From NCBI RefSeq assembly GCF_949628215.1, contig NC_134278.1, positions 105,505,277 through 105,569,276 on the forward strand: 64,000 bases of DNA, written 5' to 3'. The stretch comes from Phalacrocorax aristotelis (lineage: Eukaryota; Chordata; Aves; Suliformes; Phalacrocoracidae). This document shows positions 12,975-24,145 of this stretch, piece by piece. How positions within the stretch are numbered: position 1 is the stretch's first letter; each line of letters begins with the position of its first letter. A program made the position numbers and the translations under genes. A model generated the notes under the pieces. It had not been told where the DNA came from and ran no database searches. It worked only from the letters and a program-made list of their open reading frames with translations.

Positions 12975-13050
12975 ACTCTCATTTCTCTATTTCTGCTGAG
13001 AAAATGGAGGTTCAGAGCAGCTAAGTGAATAATCCAAAGGACTGTTTTAT
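12975..13050 (+). repeat. Degenerate MIR-like SINE core
   Basis: The order 'catttctctatttctgctga', then 'gagaaaatggaggttcagag', then 'gctaagtgaataatccaaag' parallels the MIR/CORE-SINE consensus, in which a polypyrimidine CCATTTTACAG-like word is followed by GAGGAAACTGAGGCACAGAG and TAAGTGACTTGCCCAAGG. Several substitutions are present and no tRNA-like promoter remains. The copy is old and non-functional as a transposon. Confidence 0.5.
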
Positions 13051-16000
13051 AGCTGATCTCCTGAGCTGGGGTTTCACAGTGCTACAGTGCTATTGCCACA
13101 GTTGGGGCTACCCCTCTGCACCAATGCTCCCTGGGCTGCCCTGTACTGTGTCTTCTGTCCTACTCTGACAGAGCAGGCAGCCAAAGCTTGCCTCCAGGTT
13201 TGTAAGTCCACCTTAGCAGCTCCTCTAGCAACCACTCTCACTCTCCAGTGTGGAAAAAAAATCCCTGGGCATCTCCAGTTCTCAGGGACCCCTGGAGGTC
13301 TTCTGTCTTATGCATGCCAGGCTCTAGATCTGCCACCAGCCAGCCTGGGTAAGAAGCAGCTAAACTTTTTTTCCTAGTGCTACTTTTTTTTTTGCACTCA
13401 GCCCAGCTTGATGTAACCAACAGAGATCTGGCTGTGTAAGCTTAAAAGGAGGTTTAAAAGTTTTGGCATAAAAGAAACCACCTGTGATAAATAATGTAAA
13501 TTGTAAAGTAGAAAAAATGGAGGCATTTATCAAACTACAGACAGTAGTGAGTTGTTCTGCTGGAGGTCTCCTGGACACTAGTCTTTTCTCTTTGGATACA
13601 TGCACAGTGACTTTAGGCAGATTGTATCTACAATGCTACAGCCTCTGACATATAGTTATTATAGTTGATGCTGCGTGCAGTCAAAGCAAGATGTGACTTG
13701 TCTACTACACCATGCAAAGGTGAACAGCTCCATAAGAAAAGAATCTAGCAGCATAATCCATTAAAGCCCATTTACAAACTAACAGATATTTTACAGGCAT
13801 TCAACAGACATTCAATCAAATCATAATCTCAGAAACCTGCCAACAATAAAACCCATAAATTAAAATCAAGTTATATAAGCATGACTTGATGAACCTGATG
13901 TAACCTGATGGCATGAGATGCATATCCTATATTGAGTAACAAATTCCCCTTCTTTTCTCTTATCCATTAATAGTGGGGCAGAAAATGTGTAGCAAATGTT
14001 TTGTAGCCAGCAAACCTGAACTTGAACACAGTGACATTATTTTATAGGGGATTATTTGTCATTAATTTCTCCTTAGCATATCACCTTTTTATTAACAAAT
14101 TGATGGCTGGATAGACTTCCCATTAAAGACAAGACAACTGTTCCTTTTAAAGGGCAATATACAGTGTGTGGTGTGTGCTTAGACCCAAACAAAACAGCTT
14201 TTGCTTCTGGGTGTACCTCCACATAAGCAGAAGAGGGTTGTGTCCTACAGCCATTCTCACAATTCAGATTTTTCTTCTCTGCTGGAACCCCAAACTCCAG
14301 CTGGGTCTAACTCAAGAAATAACCAATATGCTGCAAATAGCATCATGGATTTCCTTCTGGCTGCTTGCAGGAAAGATGGTGTCTTGCAGGAATCAGGTAT
14401 CTTGCCTTCATGATCAGGAAATATGCTTTAATGATGTTGCCAGTGATGGCACAGAAGGTGAAGCACACTGGAGATAATGCATGAGTAGGTGTTTCTTAAC
14501 ATGTTTAGGAGAGAAATTTCCATCTTTGTGGAAAATGAGGCTACACAGGACCCTGGGGGCAATCATCAGTGAACGAGTGGCCTAAAACAGCATGTAAAGG
14601 GCAATTTTGGAAGCACATGCTTATTAACTTGACTACATGTCTCATACACTTCCAGCGCCTTGTGCGAGAGGGATCTGAAGGCTGCTGTTCCAGCTCTTTT
14701 CTTGGAATAGCAAATGCATCCTGATCCTGGAACAAATGCTCCATTTCACACCCTCTGCTGTCCCGTCTGCCCCATGCTTCAGCCTGGAATTTGCGGAAAT
14801 AGCTTTTCAAACACAACCAGGTAGCTGAGTAGACCTAATGGAGCTTAACTGCTGCGTTTATTACATTTGCAGAATGGAGGACACTGCAGTCTGAATGTCT
14901 AAATTAATCCTGCATTACCAGGCCAGCTACCATGACATTTCTATGTTCCAGCATAATGCAAACATAACAATTCATTTGATTTCTTTATCTCAGAAGACAG
15001 AATCAAACAGAGTATGGAGGTCCCAATCTTGACCTGAACCTCTTTGAACAGAGACAAGGTTTTCTCTAAATTGAGGGACCTGAAATCATTTGCAAGCTGC
15101 AGGGCTTGGGCAGGCACTCAGTCCCTGCCCCTGCATGGGGACAGCTGGGCAGGACCTGGGCAAAAGCAGCCTGCCCTTTCCTCTACCTAAACTCTGGCTC
15201 ACAATGCTTTATAGCTTAAGGGCTACAGCTTTTGCAGGAGGCTGAAAAAGTGGGTGCTGAAATCCTATTGAAAGAAGATGCTGCATCCCTTTAGGTCTTA
15301 AATCCATCTGAAATGTTTGTTGTCGTGATGATGAAGCTGTTGAAATGTGTCCTGCATTAGGATGACAGAGTTCTTCCTGACTCTTAAAGATTACACCTAA
15401 AAATATAACCCTTAAGGATATTTTTAGAGTAAGACTCTGCTAGGAAAAAGACAAGCTCCCAAGAAGAATAAGGAGAAACACTTTGAAAAGTAGATGAGAA
15501 GACAATGCAATTTTATCTTTATTTAAAATTAAGATACTGAGTTTTAACTAAGGGCAAGAGAGTTTCCTTCCTTCACACACAATTTTACTTGTCTTAAATG
15601 GAAAAAATTTGTGACCTACATGGGCACTGTTCTGTTCAAGTGATGAAAGGGCAGCCTTATTTATAGACTTATAAAATTACCTAAGTAAAGAAGTCCTGGG
15701 CAGTGCAGGAGGGTTTTTGCATTGCCAGTGCGGTTATTTTCATTGGCCTAGTTTTGACTCAGCATACAGGAAAGGTAACGGGTGCCAGGCAGATGGGGTC
15801 CTTTCCCAGCATCGTGGAGATGTGGGAAGCTCCCATGGCTGGGACTGGGCTGGGGACCTCGCAGCAGGGACAGAGCATCCCTGCCTTACAGAGATAAATG
15901 AACTAAAAGCTTTCCAAGCATTGTCTAAGCGTGAAAAGAAAGCACAACTTTCTCCAGACACGTTTTGCTAAGATGCTGCTTCTCTTTTGAACGAGCAGCC

Positions 16001-18011
16001 TCTTAAAAGGGATTGGCATTTTCATCTCAATGCCGTAGTGAAACAATAGTCGATTCTTGGTACTATCTTACATTACCACAATACCTTGCAGGATGTGACA
16101 CTGGAAAGGCTATACATAGAGAGGATAATTTTGGTTCATAGCCTCTAAATGTTCCCAGCGCAATAGTGTGGTGAAAGAAGATGTCTTCCAAGAAGTTCAC
16201 ATTACTGGCTGTAGTAAAATAAAATAGCTATATTGTTTCAGCTGGCAATTTCTTCCCATTGTCTTCATTTTAAAAACCATGCATACTCAAAGGCAAAGGG
16301 ATGTGTTTCACTACAATTTGAGAACGGTACTGTAACCAAATATTATCTTCATTTTGCTCCTTGTTTCATGTTACTTTTTGGTCCTTGAGTTCTCCGAAGT
16401 TCATCACTGCCTGTGACATTACCGTGACTTGCTAACTTTCTCATTATTCCCCCAATCAATAGGAGAACAATATATGGTGTTATTCTGTATTTCAGTTACC
16501 TGTCACTCAGTGTTTTATCTCCATTGATACTCCAGGTACTGCTCACAGAAACCAAAGTAGGCTGTCTTGTCTTCTGCTAATCTTGAATGCCTTTTGTTCG
16601 AGAGGTGTTTTGTATTCATCAGTCAACTAAGGACTCATCCTGAAGAAGCCCTCAGTCAGCACATAGATCTCAGTGAAAAAGGGATATGCAGCTCGTGAAA
16701 TATTCATAGCAAAAGGTACCTCAATCATTTTCACCTTTTGACCCTTTGAGGCTGAAAGGCTTATCAGTGGTAAGTGGCAAATCTTACGGATGTGAAATTT
16801 TCACAGATGAAAAACCTTGCCATCCCTCTTATCCACTTTTGGTATTAAGCCTATTCAGAAGGTACATTTATCTACCCACTCTATCTGCCACTACAGTTGT
16901 GTCAAACTCAAAACAGTTTTAATAAAAGTCCAAAGTTGAAATGATAGTGATCAAAACCTGGAAATAGCCAAGACTTTTTTTAAGAAAAGGAAAAATGCCG
17001 TGGATGTTTGCTGCTTCCTGCACTTCACTGGGGGCAATGGAGAGCCCTTTTAGAACAGCTGTAATAAATACAGTGTTAGGCTATTCATAACCAAAACTAT
17101 CATTTGGGGACTCAAGTGACAAGTCATCTCCATTTGTGAAGTTAAAATCTATCACAATAAGTGAGATTTTTCTGATACTTAACGTCTGCTAAAGGAAAAA
17201 GGTGAATGCTGATGGTAGGCAATTGACTCATTCAGAGACCTCCACATCTAGGAGCAGGCTGCAAAATCTGCAACAATGGCTTCAGGAATGATTGCAAACA
17301 GAAACAGTCTTCTAAATTGGATATAGTTTCTCCAAAGCTAAAAAATTAAATTTTACCTATGTAAATAAAAAACTCCCTGCTTTGGTGCTAACCTAGGCAG
17401 TCCCATCCACAGGCTGGATCCTGTAAGTAACTAAAGCTCATCCATCCTTTCTAAACAGCAGATTAGCAACATCACAGGTGTGATACAAGGGAATGTAGAT
17501 GAGGACCAAAAAATATGTGCACCTGGGCAGAAACAGGAACTGGTTGGGGTAATCCTGAATTCATTCCCCAATGTGCATGGGGGAAAGGGGAGGTGTCCTG
17601 GAGTGGCAATCCTGCAAGAAGCATCAGCATAAATGACCCTGTCGGCAGGACTCCTGGGGCACATGGCATGTCCCATGCAACCCAAAGTGATGTAATGGTG
17701 TCATTACCAAAAAGGCAGTCACCAGGCTACCCACCAGCTGTGTCAGTGATGCCCTCCATAGACATGTATTAGCAAGTGACTTTATAATTAACCCATGGTA
17801 GAGGCAGCTCTTCTGGTGATATTTTACTAATAAAAGCTTTAGTTAGGTGAACATCTATTGCTTAACAAGTTAATGCCCAAACGAATACCACTGGCCAGGA
17901 GATAAAACAGCCTGAAACATGAAATGTAGTTAAGATTCTCAAGGATAAGACAGCGTTGTGTCCTTGGGCCAGGGAAAGGACAGGAAAAATTATAAATGAA
18001 TACAGGGATGA
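13051..18011. other. Gene-free DNA with two enhancer-like stretches
   Basis: No exon or RNA gene is visible. AT-rich, non-repetitive stretches at about 13.62-13.88 kb and 16.34-16.76 kb have the texture of conserved noncoding DNA (for example ATTCAACAGACATTCAATCA near 13.80 kb and CCCCAATCAATAGG near 16.45 kb). The parts at 15.0-15.3 and 17.4-17.76 kb are GC-richer and contain short meaningless open frames on both strands. Confidence 0.45.
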
Positions 18012-18105
18012 GCTGTGGCAAGTCACCTACCCACTCTGTTTCTCAGTTTCCTGAACTGTAAATCTAAGCCAGCATCAACATTTTTAAAAAAATACTAATA
18101 AACCC
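18012..18105 (-). repeat. MIR-like SINE core
   Basis: On the plus strand the segment reads GTGGCAAGTCACCTACCCAC followed by TCTGTTTCTCAGTTTCCTGA and ACTGTAAATC. This is the reverse complement of the MIR core, whose forward form has AGGAAACTGAGG...AGGTGACTTGCC. The match in order and spacing is good for an ancient repeat. No SINE promoter or tail is recognisable. Confidence 0.65.
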
Positions 18106-20400
18106 CTTTTTCTGTAGGTGAATATTGCTGCATTCTGCAGCACTATTTTGCCTGCTGCTAATGAATCCACATATAAAGTATATTTCACCAATTAACAACA
18201 GCTCCTATTACATTAAGTTTTACACAGAAATGCCTTTTGATTCCAATAATGCATCTGTTGGTTCTTGCTATAACTTGGAAATGACTTTGTAGTTGCCTGT
18301 AATGTGCCCTTTGCTCTTGAATGCCTTCTACTCTCTCTCCTTTCCCCTTAGAATAGTTTTTGGTTCTGCATTCCCATGAGAAGGACTCATTGAAACAATA
18401 GGGGAAAGCAAAGAAAATTAGTATATATCACAGGCCAAAATCCCTGTGCCCTCTTCCTAAGTATTTTATTTACTTCAGGAAACTGATAGCAGGATTTGGT
18501 CTGATGTGCTACTAGGGGTGTGTGAAAAAGCATACTTAGTGAAAATAGATGGTAAAATGTTTTTCTCTTTGATTTCTGTTAGATATATTCCTCTTTTAAT
18601 TGCCATATTGGTTAGAAGAAGAGTACTCATTGTTGGAAGTATCCTTCTGCATGACAAAAGCACACTCCTGCTCAGTAATAAATTATATGGATGTAGAAAC
18701 TATAAAGATTTATATTTCTCCTGGAGTCACCTCATGTGATTGGTAAAGTTATTCTCTCTCCCTACGGAAAATCTTAGGCCTACAATTTTTAGAATGAATT
18801 AGTAGATTTCCAGAGGTATTTCAGCGCTCTTGCTATAGGGGAGAAATGAATCAGTTTCTCAAAAACCACCCTAGCAGGTTTGACACTTAACTCTCGTTCC
18901 GGTCTCTGTGTTCCCAGAAATCTGTCTGTCAGTGGCTGAAGTTGGGAACCTAAGCCCTTACCTGGGCATCTGCGGGAGGAACTGAGGTCTGGGAGGTGCC
19001 CAGAGTCTAACAGCTATCCCAGACTCTACTGGGACTGGTTGAGCGACTTACACCGGAAATCAGGGCATGTGTTTGGGGATTGAACACTTGATTTTGGGCA
19101 TGTTTACCAGAAACAGTCCTCTCTAAGGTCTGGGTTGTGCATCTCTCCAGGACATTCGTCTCAGATGTGCTAACTCTGCAAGCTCTCTGGCATACTGTAA
19201 GGACTGGCACTCAGGCAGAGTATGCATCTACCCTGCACTGCTGAAGCAAAGAACTGCAGAGTGCTGAGGGCTATTTCCATAACATACATGCAGAGGCTTG
19301 ATACTCCCAAAGGATGTTTCTCCAAAATGGATCCCAGGCCTAGGATCCATATGAAATGTCAAACACCTTCTGGAAAACAAACTGGATGCCTTCAGGCTTT
19401 TGAAATAGTAAATCTACCTGTGTTTCCTTCTCTGATCCCTCAAAATATTCAACTCTCAATTATGAAGCCTATAAAAATACAGACAGGAAGCCACATCCTG
19501 CCATTAACTTCAAAAGAAAATTAACAAATGACTATGCTTAGAGGGGAACCCCATGGCTCGGGGAAGGGCAGGGCAATACAGAGCCTTTCACCTCAATGTC
19601 ACAGGTCTAAATCTAGTTGAGTTGGTGGAAGGTGGCAGTCTCTCTCGTGGCGAACACCAAATGAGTTGTTAACCTCAGCTCAACTTCAGATGGTCCTTTG
19701 TCTGGAAAGCAATTGACGCTAATTGCTATCTCTGTAGGTAGTGTCAGCCAAAGAGCTATAGGTACCCAAAGACTCAACTTCTGATGGGGCTTTTTAGCAG
19801 TAATGTGTTCTGCAGATGCTATGACCCAGATACAAGTTATGTCTATACCCAGAGGTTAACTCAGGACTGGAGATTGCCCTCTGCAGCGGGACAAGAAGTT
19901 TCAAGCATGCAGGAGAAGAGGGGCCTTCTCACACTCATGGGTCCCAATGATTTACAGATGAGTAAATCATCTGTACTTCAGCCTGGACTAACCACCCTTT
20001 GTGTGTCTCTTCCAAACACCAAGTAAGGACTACTGCTTTCTTCCAAACCAGCCAGATGCTGCCCTGGTGCACCGTGGTGATGGGGCAGTCAGTCCTAAGA
20101 CTCACCTGCGCCCTGGTCGGGTCAGTTGGTTGCCAAACTCACGAGAGGCAGCACCATCCACCAAGCTGTAGCCTTTGACATGGCTTACGTGTCTGCAAGG
20201 TGATGCATGGGGATGGGATATTGTGGGAAAGTGTTACGGCCCGTGCTATACCTGCTTTGAGGATAAGGAATTGTACAGACCTACGTACACCTTACCAACA
20301 CTTGGAAAGATGAGCAGCTTTGAGGTGTATGTCTGATCCTGTTGGTTTCACTGACTTACACTTGTTATGTGTCTGTACGTCTGGCTTTTTAATACACAGC
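18106..20400. other. Gene-free DNA
   Basis: The first 200 bases (18.10-18.30 kb) are AT-rich and enhancer-like, with CTGCTAATGAATCC, CAATTAAC and TTCCAATAATGCATC. From 18.85 to 20.3 kb the DNA is GC-richer, with no domain-bearing reading frame and no repeat I can name with confidence. Confidence 0.45.
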
Positions 20401-21150
20401 TTGGATCTTGTCTGATCAAGCTCATTCAAAATAATCATAATTTAATCATTGAAAACAGAAGTGGGAATCAACACAAACAATTAAAACCGGTGATTAGAGC
20501 TGCTGATAGTAGGCACAGAGGGAAGGTGTGAGGGATAGTACCTGTATATCACTTTTGCCCCCCTGAATCAAGGAATACCCTTAGAAACACAGCACAAACT
20601 TCACCATTTTCATGCTTAAGCTGAACAGATACCAGTGCGTGCAAAGAAATTTTCCTTATAACTTTAATTAACATACACAATATGAAAAGGAAAACAAAAG
20701 CAACACCTTCTTGACACACATTCCTCATTATTAAAGAGCAGCATTAACTAGAAATGAATTGCTGATATGCCGAGTGCCCCTCTGCAAATGGGCCGAGCGT
20801 TTTCATTTTGCCTGCTGAACCAACTGAGTCATGAAGAAGCAGCAACAAGGTTTTAATTCTATATAATACATCCCCACCTCTGAATTTATTTACCCAGAAT
20901 AATATTTATTTAATGTAATTTAGTTCTAAATATTTAAAAGCTCACTTTGTTTAATATGTTTTCAAGTACAAGATGCTAAGTAATTATGTATGATGTGGTG
21001 GTCTTTTATTAGGTAGTTAATGACCATCTGGGAATTCAAGCCCCAAGGCAACGCCAAGGGCTTCTGAGTATTAGCTGGCCATTAACATAGTGGTAATGGA
21101 CTAGCACGCTCTACAAGATTATGACTATTAACTAAACATAAAAAAATAGC
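20400..21150. promoter_or_regulatory. Candidate conserved noncoding element cluster
   Basis: About 750 bases of non-repetitive AT-rich DNA with a very high density of TAAT cores: CATAATTTAATCATTG near 20436, CAATTAAAACCGGTGATTAG near 20480, CTTTAATTAACA near 20660, then several near 20880-21010 (TTTTAATTC, TAAGTAATTATGTATG, TTTATTAGG, AGTTAATGACC) and TGGCCATTAACA near 21076. A TGAGTCATG (AP-1/Maf-type word) lies at about 20826. No gene overlaps. The arrangement suggests a developmental enhancer; this is inference without alignment. Confidence 0.4.
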
Positions 21151-21649
21151 ATTTGAATTAAAATAGGAAATTCAGGTTTAAGGCTTCTCTAGCATCCTTA
21201 ATTTAATCAGATCATAGTGACCCATATGGCTGAGTCTTATGTTGAACTGGGTCAAAGGGCAAAGAGATTCAAGCTAGCATCTCCTCTGGCACTGCATGGC
21301 CAGATCCTCACTGTTCCCAGGTGCCAGCATCCCCCTGTGACAGCCCAGGAGCCTGCTCATACGAGGAGTCCTGCTGCCATCCCAGTCCCCTTCCATCGCC
21401 TGGGTGTCAGTGAAACACACACATGGCAGGACGCTACCCTTCCCTGGCATCATGAACGGAGCCAAGAGGTGTGCCCTGACCTCCTACATGCCCCTAGGGC
21501 TTGGGGACTACTGGCTGGACCAGGTGGCATCTCAGACTGGCATTACCCCAAAGCATTGGCACAACAGGCTTAAGGCTAGGACTGTATTTCCCCACTACTG
21601 CACACTTTGCAGTCATCGAATTTTTCTGGTGTTTTCTTTTCTCTTTTAA
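21151..21649. other. Gene-free unique DNA, GC-richer
   Basis: A 118-codon open frame on the plus strand (21217-21573) overlaps others on both strands and has no recognisable domain. Nothing else is visible. Confidence 0.5.
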
Positions 21650-22140
21650 TTAGGTGATGAATGACAAAGATATTTATTGTAAACAAATCTAAGATAAAAA
21701 GGCCTAATGCATTTTAATATGCTCAGGCAGTGTTGCAGCTCATAAACAATACTTTGGAAAGGAGGTAAGAACAGATACCCGTTTCATTTCACTGCTGCCT
21801 CGATATTATACTACTCTTCTCATAGGCAGGTATCAACATTGCTTTCACAGAAGTTAGAGATAGCAAAGATCTATTAGATTATACTATTCTGTTGACATGA
21901 TAATGTGCTCTGTATAGACTTGTATTGAGTTTGTTTTGCCATCGTTTGTCATAAAGTCTCCACAGGCTTGAATTGCCATCATTTTGCCATCAGAATGACA
22001 TCTTAATATGGTCTCTGCTCCAGAGTTGCCATGACATTATCATGAGATCATTAGACTATGCTAAGTCTCATGCAAGAGAGAAAAGCATGATGTTATAGAA
22101 AACTGCTGTTGGGATTTGATTTAATTTCTGTTTCTTTCAT
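21650..22140. promoter_or_regulatory. Candidate conserved noncoding element with TTGCCAT cluster
   Basis: This non-repetitive AT-rich block carries the word TTGCCAT four times within 97 bases (21936, 21973, 21984, 22026). It also has an 11-bp inverted pair, CATGATAATGT (21896-21906) and ACATTATCATG (22034-22044). Further TAAT and forkhead-like words (TGTAAACAAAT near 21679, ATAAACAATAC near 21741) add to the enhancer-like look. No open frame of note crosses it. Function is inferred only. Confidence 0.4.
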
Positions 22141-22214
22141 TGCACTACAGGTCTTTGGCCAGGAAAAGAGTGGTGTTTGAGCACTGGCTTCAGTGGAAAC
22201 GTACTGGATGTCTA

Positions 22215-22299
22215 GACACAGCCTGTGATAATCTGTCTTTATCACAAAATGTTAAAACATTTTTGTTAAAACAAAAATGTCTTTACTGTTATCACAAAC
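22215..22299. repeat. Foldback element, copy A
   Basis: Copy A begins with a 22-base block (22215-22236, containing CCTGTGATAATCTG) and ends with a 21-base block (22279-22299, containing GTTATCACA). Both recur at 23608-23657. In copy A the two blocks are separated by 42 bases that include a 24-base hairpin: 11-base arms ACATTTTTGTT (22257-22267) and AACAAAAATGT (22270-22280) around AA. The outer blocks carry GATAA and its complement TTATC, so the unit is nearly symmetric. It may be a small foldback repeat relic or a duplicated GATA-type regulatory site. Confidence 0.7.
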
Positions 22300-23607
22300 T
22301 TTTTTTTTTAAATTTATTTTGCTCTGCTTCAGGGACCAGATTAAAGTTGGGTGTAAACAGGCTGAAGTAAAACATTAAAAAGAAAAAGAAAATCAGTGTC
22401 AAACAAATATTCTTTATAGAGGAGAAAGGGCAGTACATAAAGATTTAGCCAAAGACTTCACTTTTTTTTTTCCCGCGGAAAAAAATATTTTGACATTTAT
22501 TGTCCATTTATTTGTATAGCACAGTGCATTCCTAAAGAATTCAGAGGAATCTGAGCTCTTAGCAAGCACGTACTTTTGAGGTAACAGTTTCTCCAACCAT
22601 CTTGGGGCTGAAGTACAACTGCTTAATAGGACATAGCAATGCTACACAAAGCCAAAAGGCAAAGAAAAAAATATGCCCATGGTATGTACAGCTAATGCAA
22701 AATATTTGTGCTGCTGTGTCGCTGGAATATGCATGACCTCAAGTCCAGGAAAAATTAAGAGGTTAAAAAAGTTACAACCAAAGAAACAACAGGACAGTGC
22801 CAAGTGAGAGGTCACAAGACAAATGAAAAACACATCAAATGTCTCACCCACTGATGTGCTCTAATAGCAAAATGACCCCTATCAAAATGTCCACGAGTGC
22901 AGTACCAGAAACTCTCCAAAGAATGCATGACAATATTGATTTCCTAAATTAATCAAGTTTTATAGCTTGCTTGGAAATTTTTGTCAGGACTTCTAAATAC
23001 TAATGTACCACTTCAGCTAATATAATTTCCCCTTGAAAACACACCTTCTTTTCCAGTAATAGAAGTATGTTTATTGCTGCCACCACCCCAATTTTATGGC
23101 ACCCTACGTGCTCACATGTATTGCCCAATACTAGGAATGATTTTGGCTTAAATTTTGTGTCCATTTGCCTTCATCATTCCACTCCACTGTGCAGAGGGGA
23201 AAAAGGAAATAAAGGTTTAATGCGAAATCTGAAGGCAAAGGGACCATACTTTCTAACAGTGTGTACTACATTCATCCAGAGCAATTATTATTGCTTATTA
23301 CATTTCCATGCAGAGATCATTACATTTTATATCACAATATGCATTTTTTTTATAAGTGAGCTTAAAGCGAATTAGAATACTTAATATGTTTTTTGAATTT
23401 TTGCCAGGCGTGCGCTCCCAAGCTGGTTCCTTCTATTTACATTGTAGCATTTATCCATTTCCAAATATGAGAAGATTTATCTATCAGATTCTGTGCAAAT
23501 TCAGTACACAGATAATTTGTAAAAAGCTTTCTTTTTCAAAATGTTCTGTGGTTTTTCTAATCTCATCTCTTTTCTAATTTCCTAATCATATAACCTTGAA
23601 GTTTAAA
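22300..23607. other. Gene-free AT-rich DNA
   Basis: The DNA lies between the two foldback copies. No gene or named transposon is visible. AT-rich stretches at 22.9-23.0 and 23.25-23.58 kb have no reading frame of interest. Confidence 0.5.
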
Positions 23608-23657
23608 GACACAGCCTGTGATAATCTGTGTAAACTGTCTTTATTGTTATCACAGAC
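23608..23657. repeat. Foldback element, copy B
   Basis: Copy B repeats the 22-base left block of copy A exactly (23608-23629) and its 21-base right block with two differences (23637-23657). Only 7 bases separate them, where copy A has 42. CTGTGATAA (23616-23624) and TTATCACAG (23647-23655) form a perfect 9-base inverted pair. The two blocks match copy A at 41 of 43 positions, far closer than the old repeats elsewhere in the window. Confidence 0.75.
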
Positions 23658-23799
23658 ATTTATAAAAAAAAAACACAACACACACGCACACGCATTCAAA
23701 GCTGCCTTTTAAGTAATACTTTAGTCACAGTTCAATCAGATCCACATTACTGCTACTCATCAGATAGAAAGTGTTCACAAGCAGGAGGGGGATATTGAC

Positions 23800-24145
23800 T
23801 TTAAAAATTCACTGGCGAGGCGTACAGAGCCTGCAGGAATGTCAAAACTCCAACCTGCATTTTGATGTTTTTGCCTCAGGTTAGTCTTGACTGACATGCT
23901 TGGAGCACTCTTGTTTGTGCTCCGGCATCCATTAACTGTCCTTGACTCAATGTTATACGGGCCTTTACGGTCAGCTCGGTGCCTAATGGTTACGGCAGAT
24001 TAGATGCCACGAGGTGTAAGAAAAGCATACGCCTCACTTTAAGGGATCACATTGGTTGGTCCCTGCTTCATTAGGGGGTATTGTTTGATCCTAAATTAAT
24101 GAGAGCCTGTTAATTATTATTCTGATAACTGTGCTTCACGTGGGA
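23800..24145. promoter_or_regulatory. Candidate conserved noncoding element
   Basis: Non-repetitive DNA with unusually many CpG-containing but non-repeat words (GGCGAGGCGTACAG, TTACGGTCAGCTCGGTG, GGTTACGGCAGATTAGATG), followed by TTCATTAGG, CCTAAATTAATGAG, CTGTTAATTATTATTC and a CACGTG E-box at about 24136. Mixed CpG retention and homeodomain words over 350 bases outside any gene are a common look of strongly conserved vertebrate enhancers. Inference only; alignment would decide. Confidence 0.42.
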
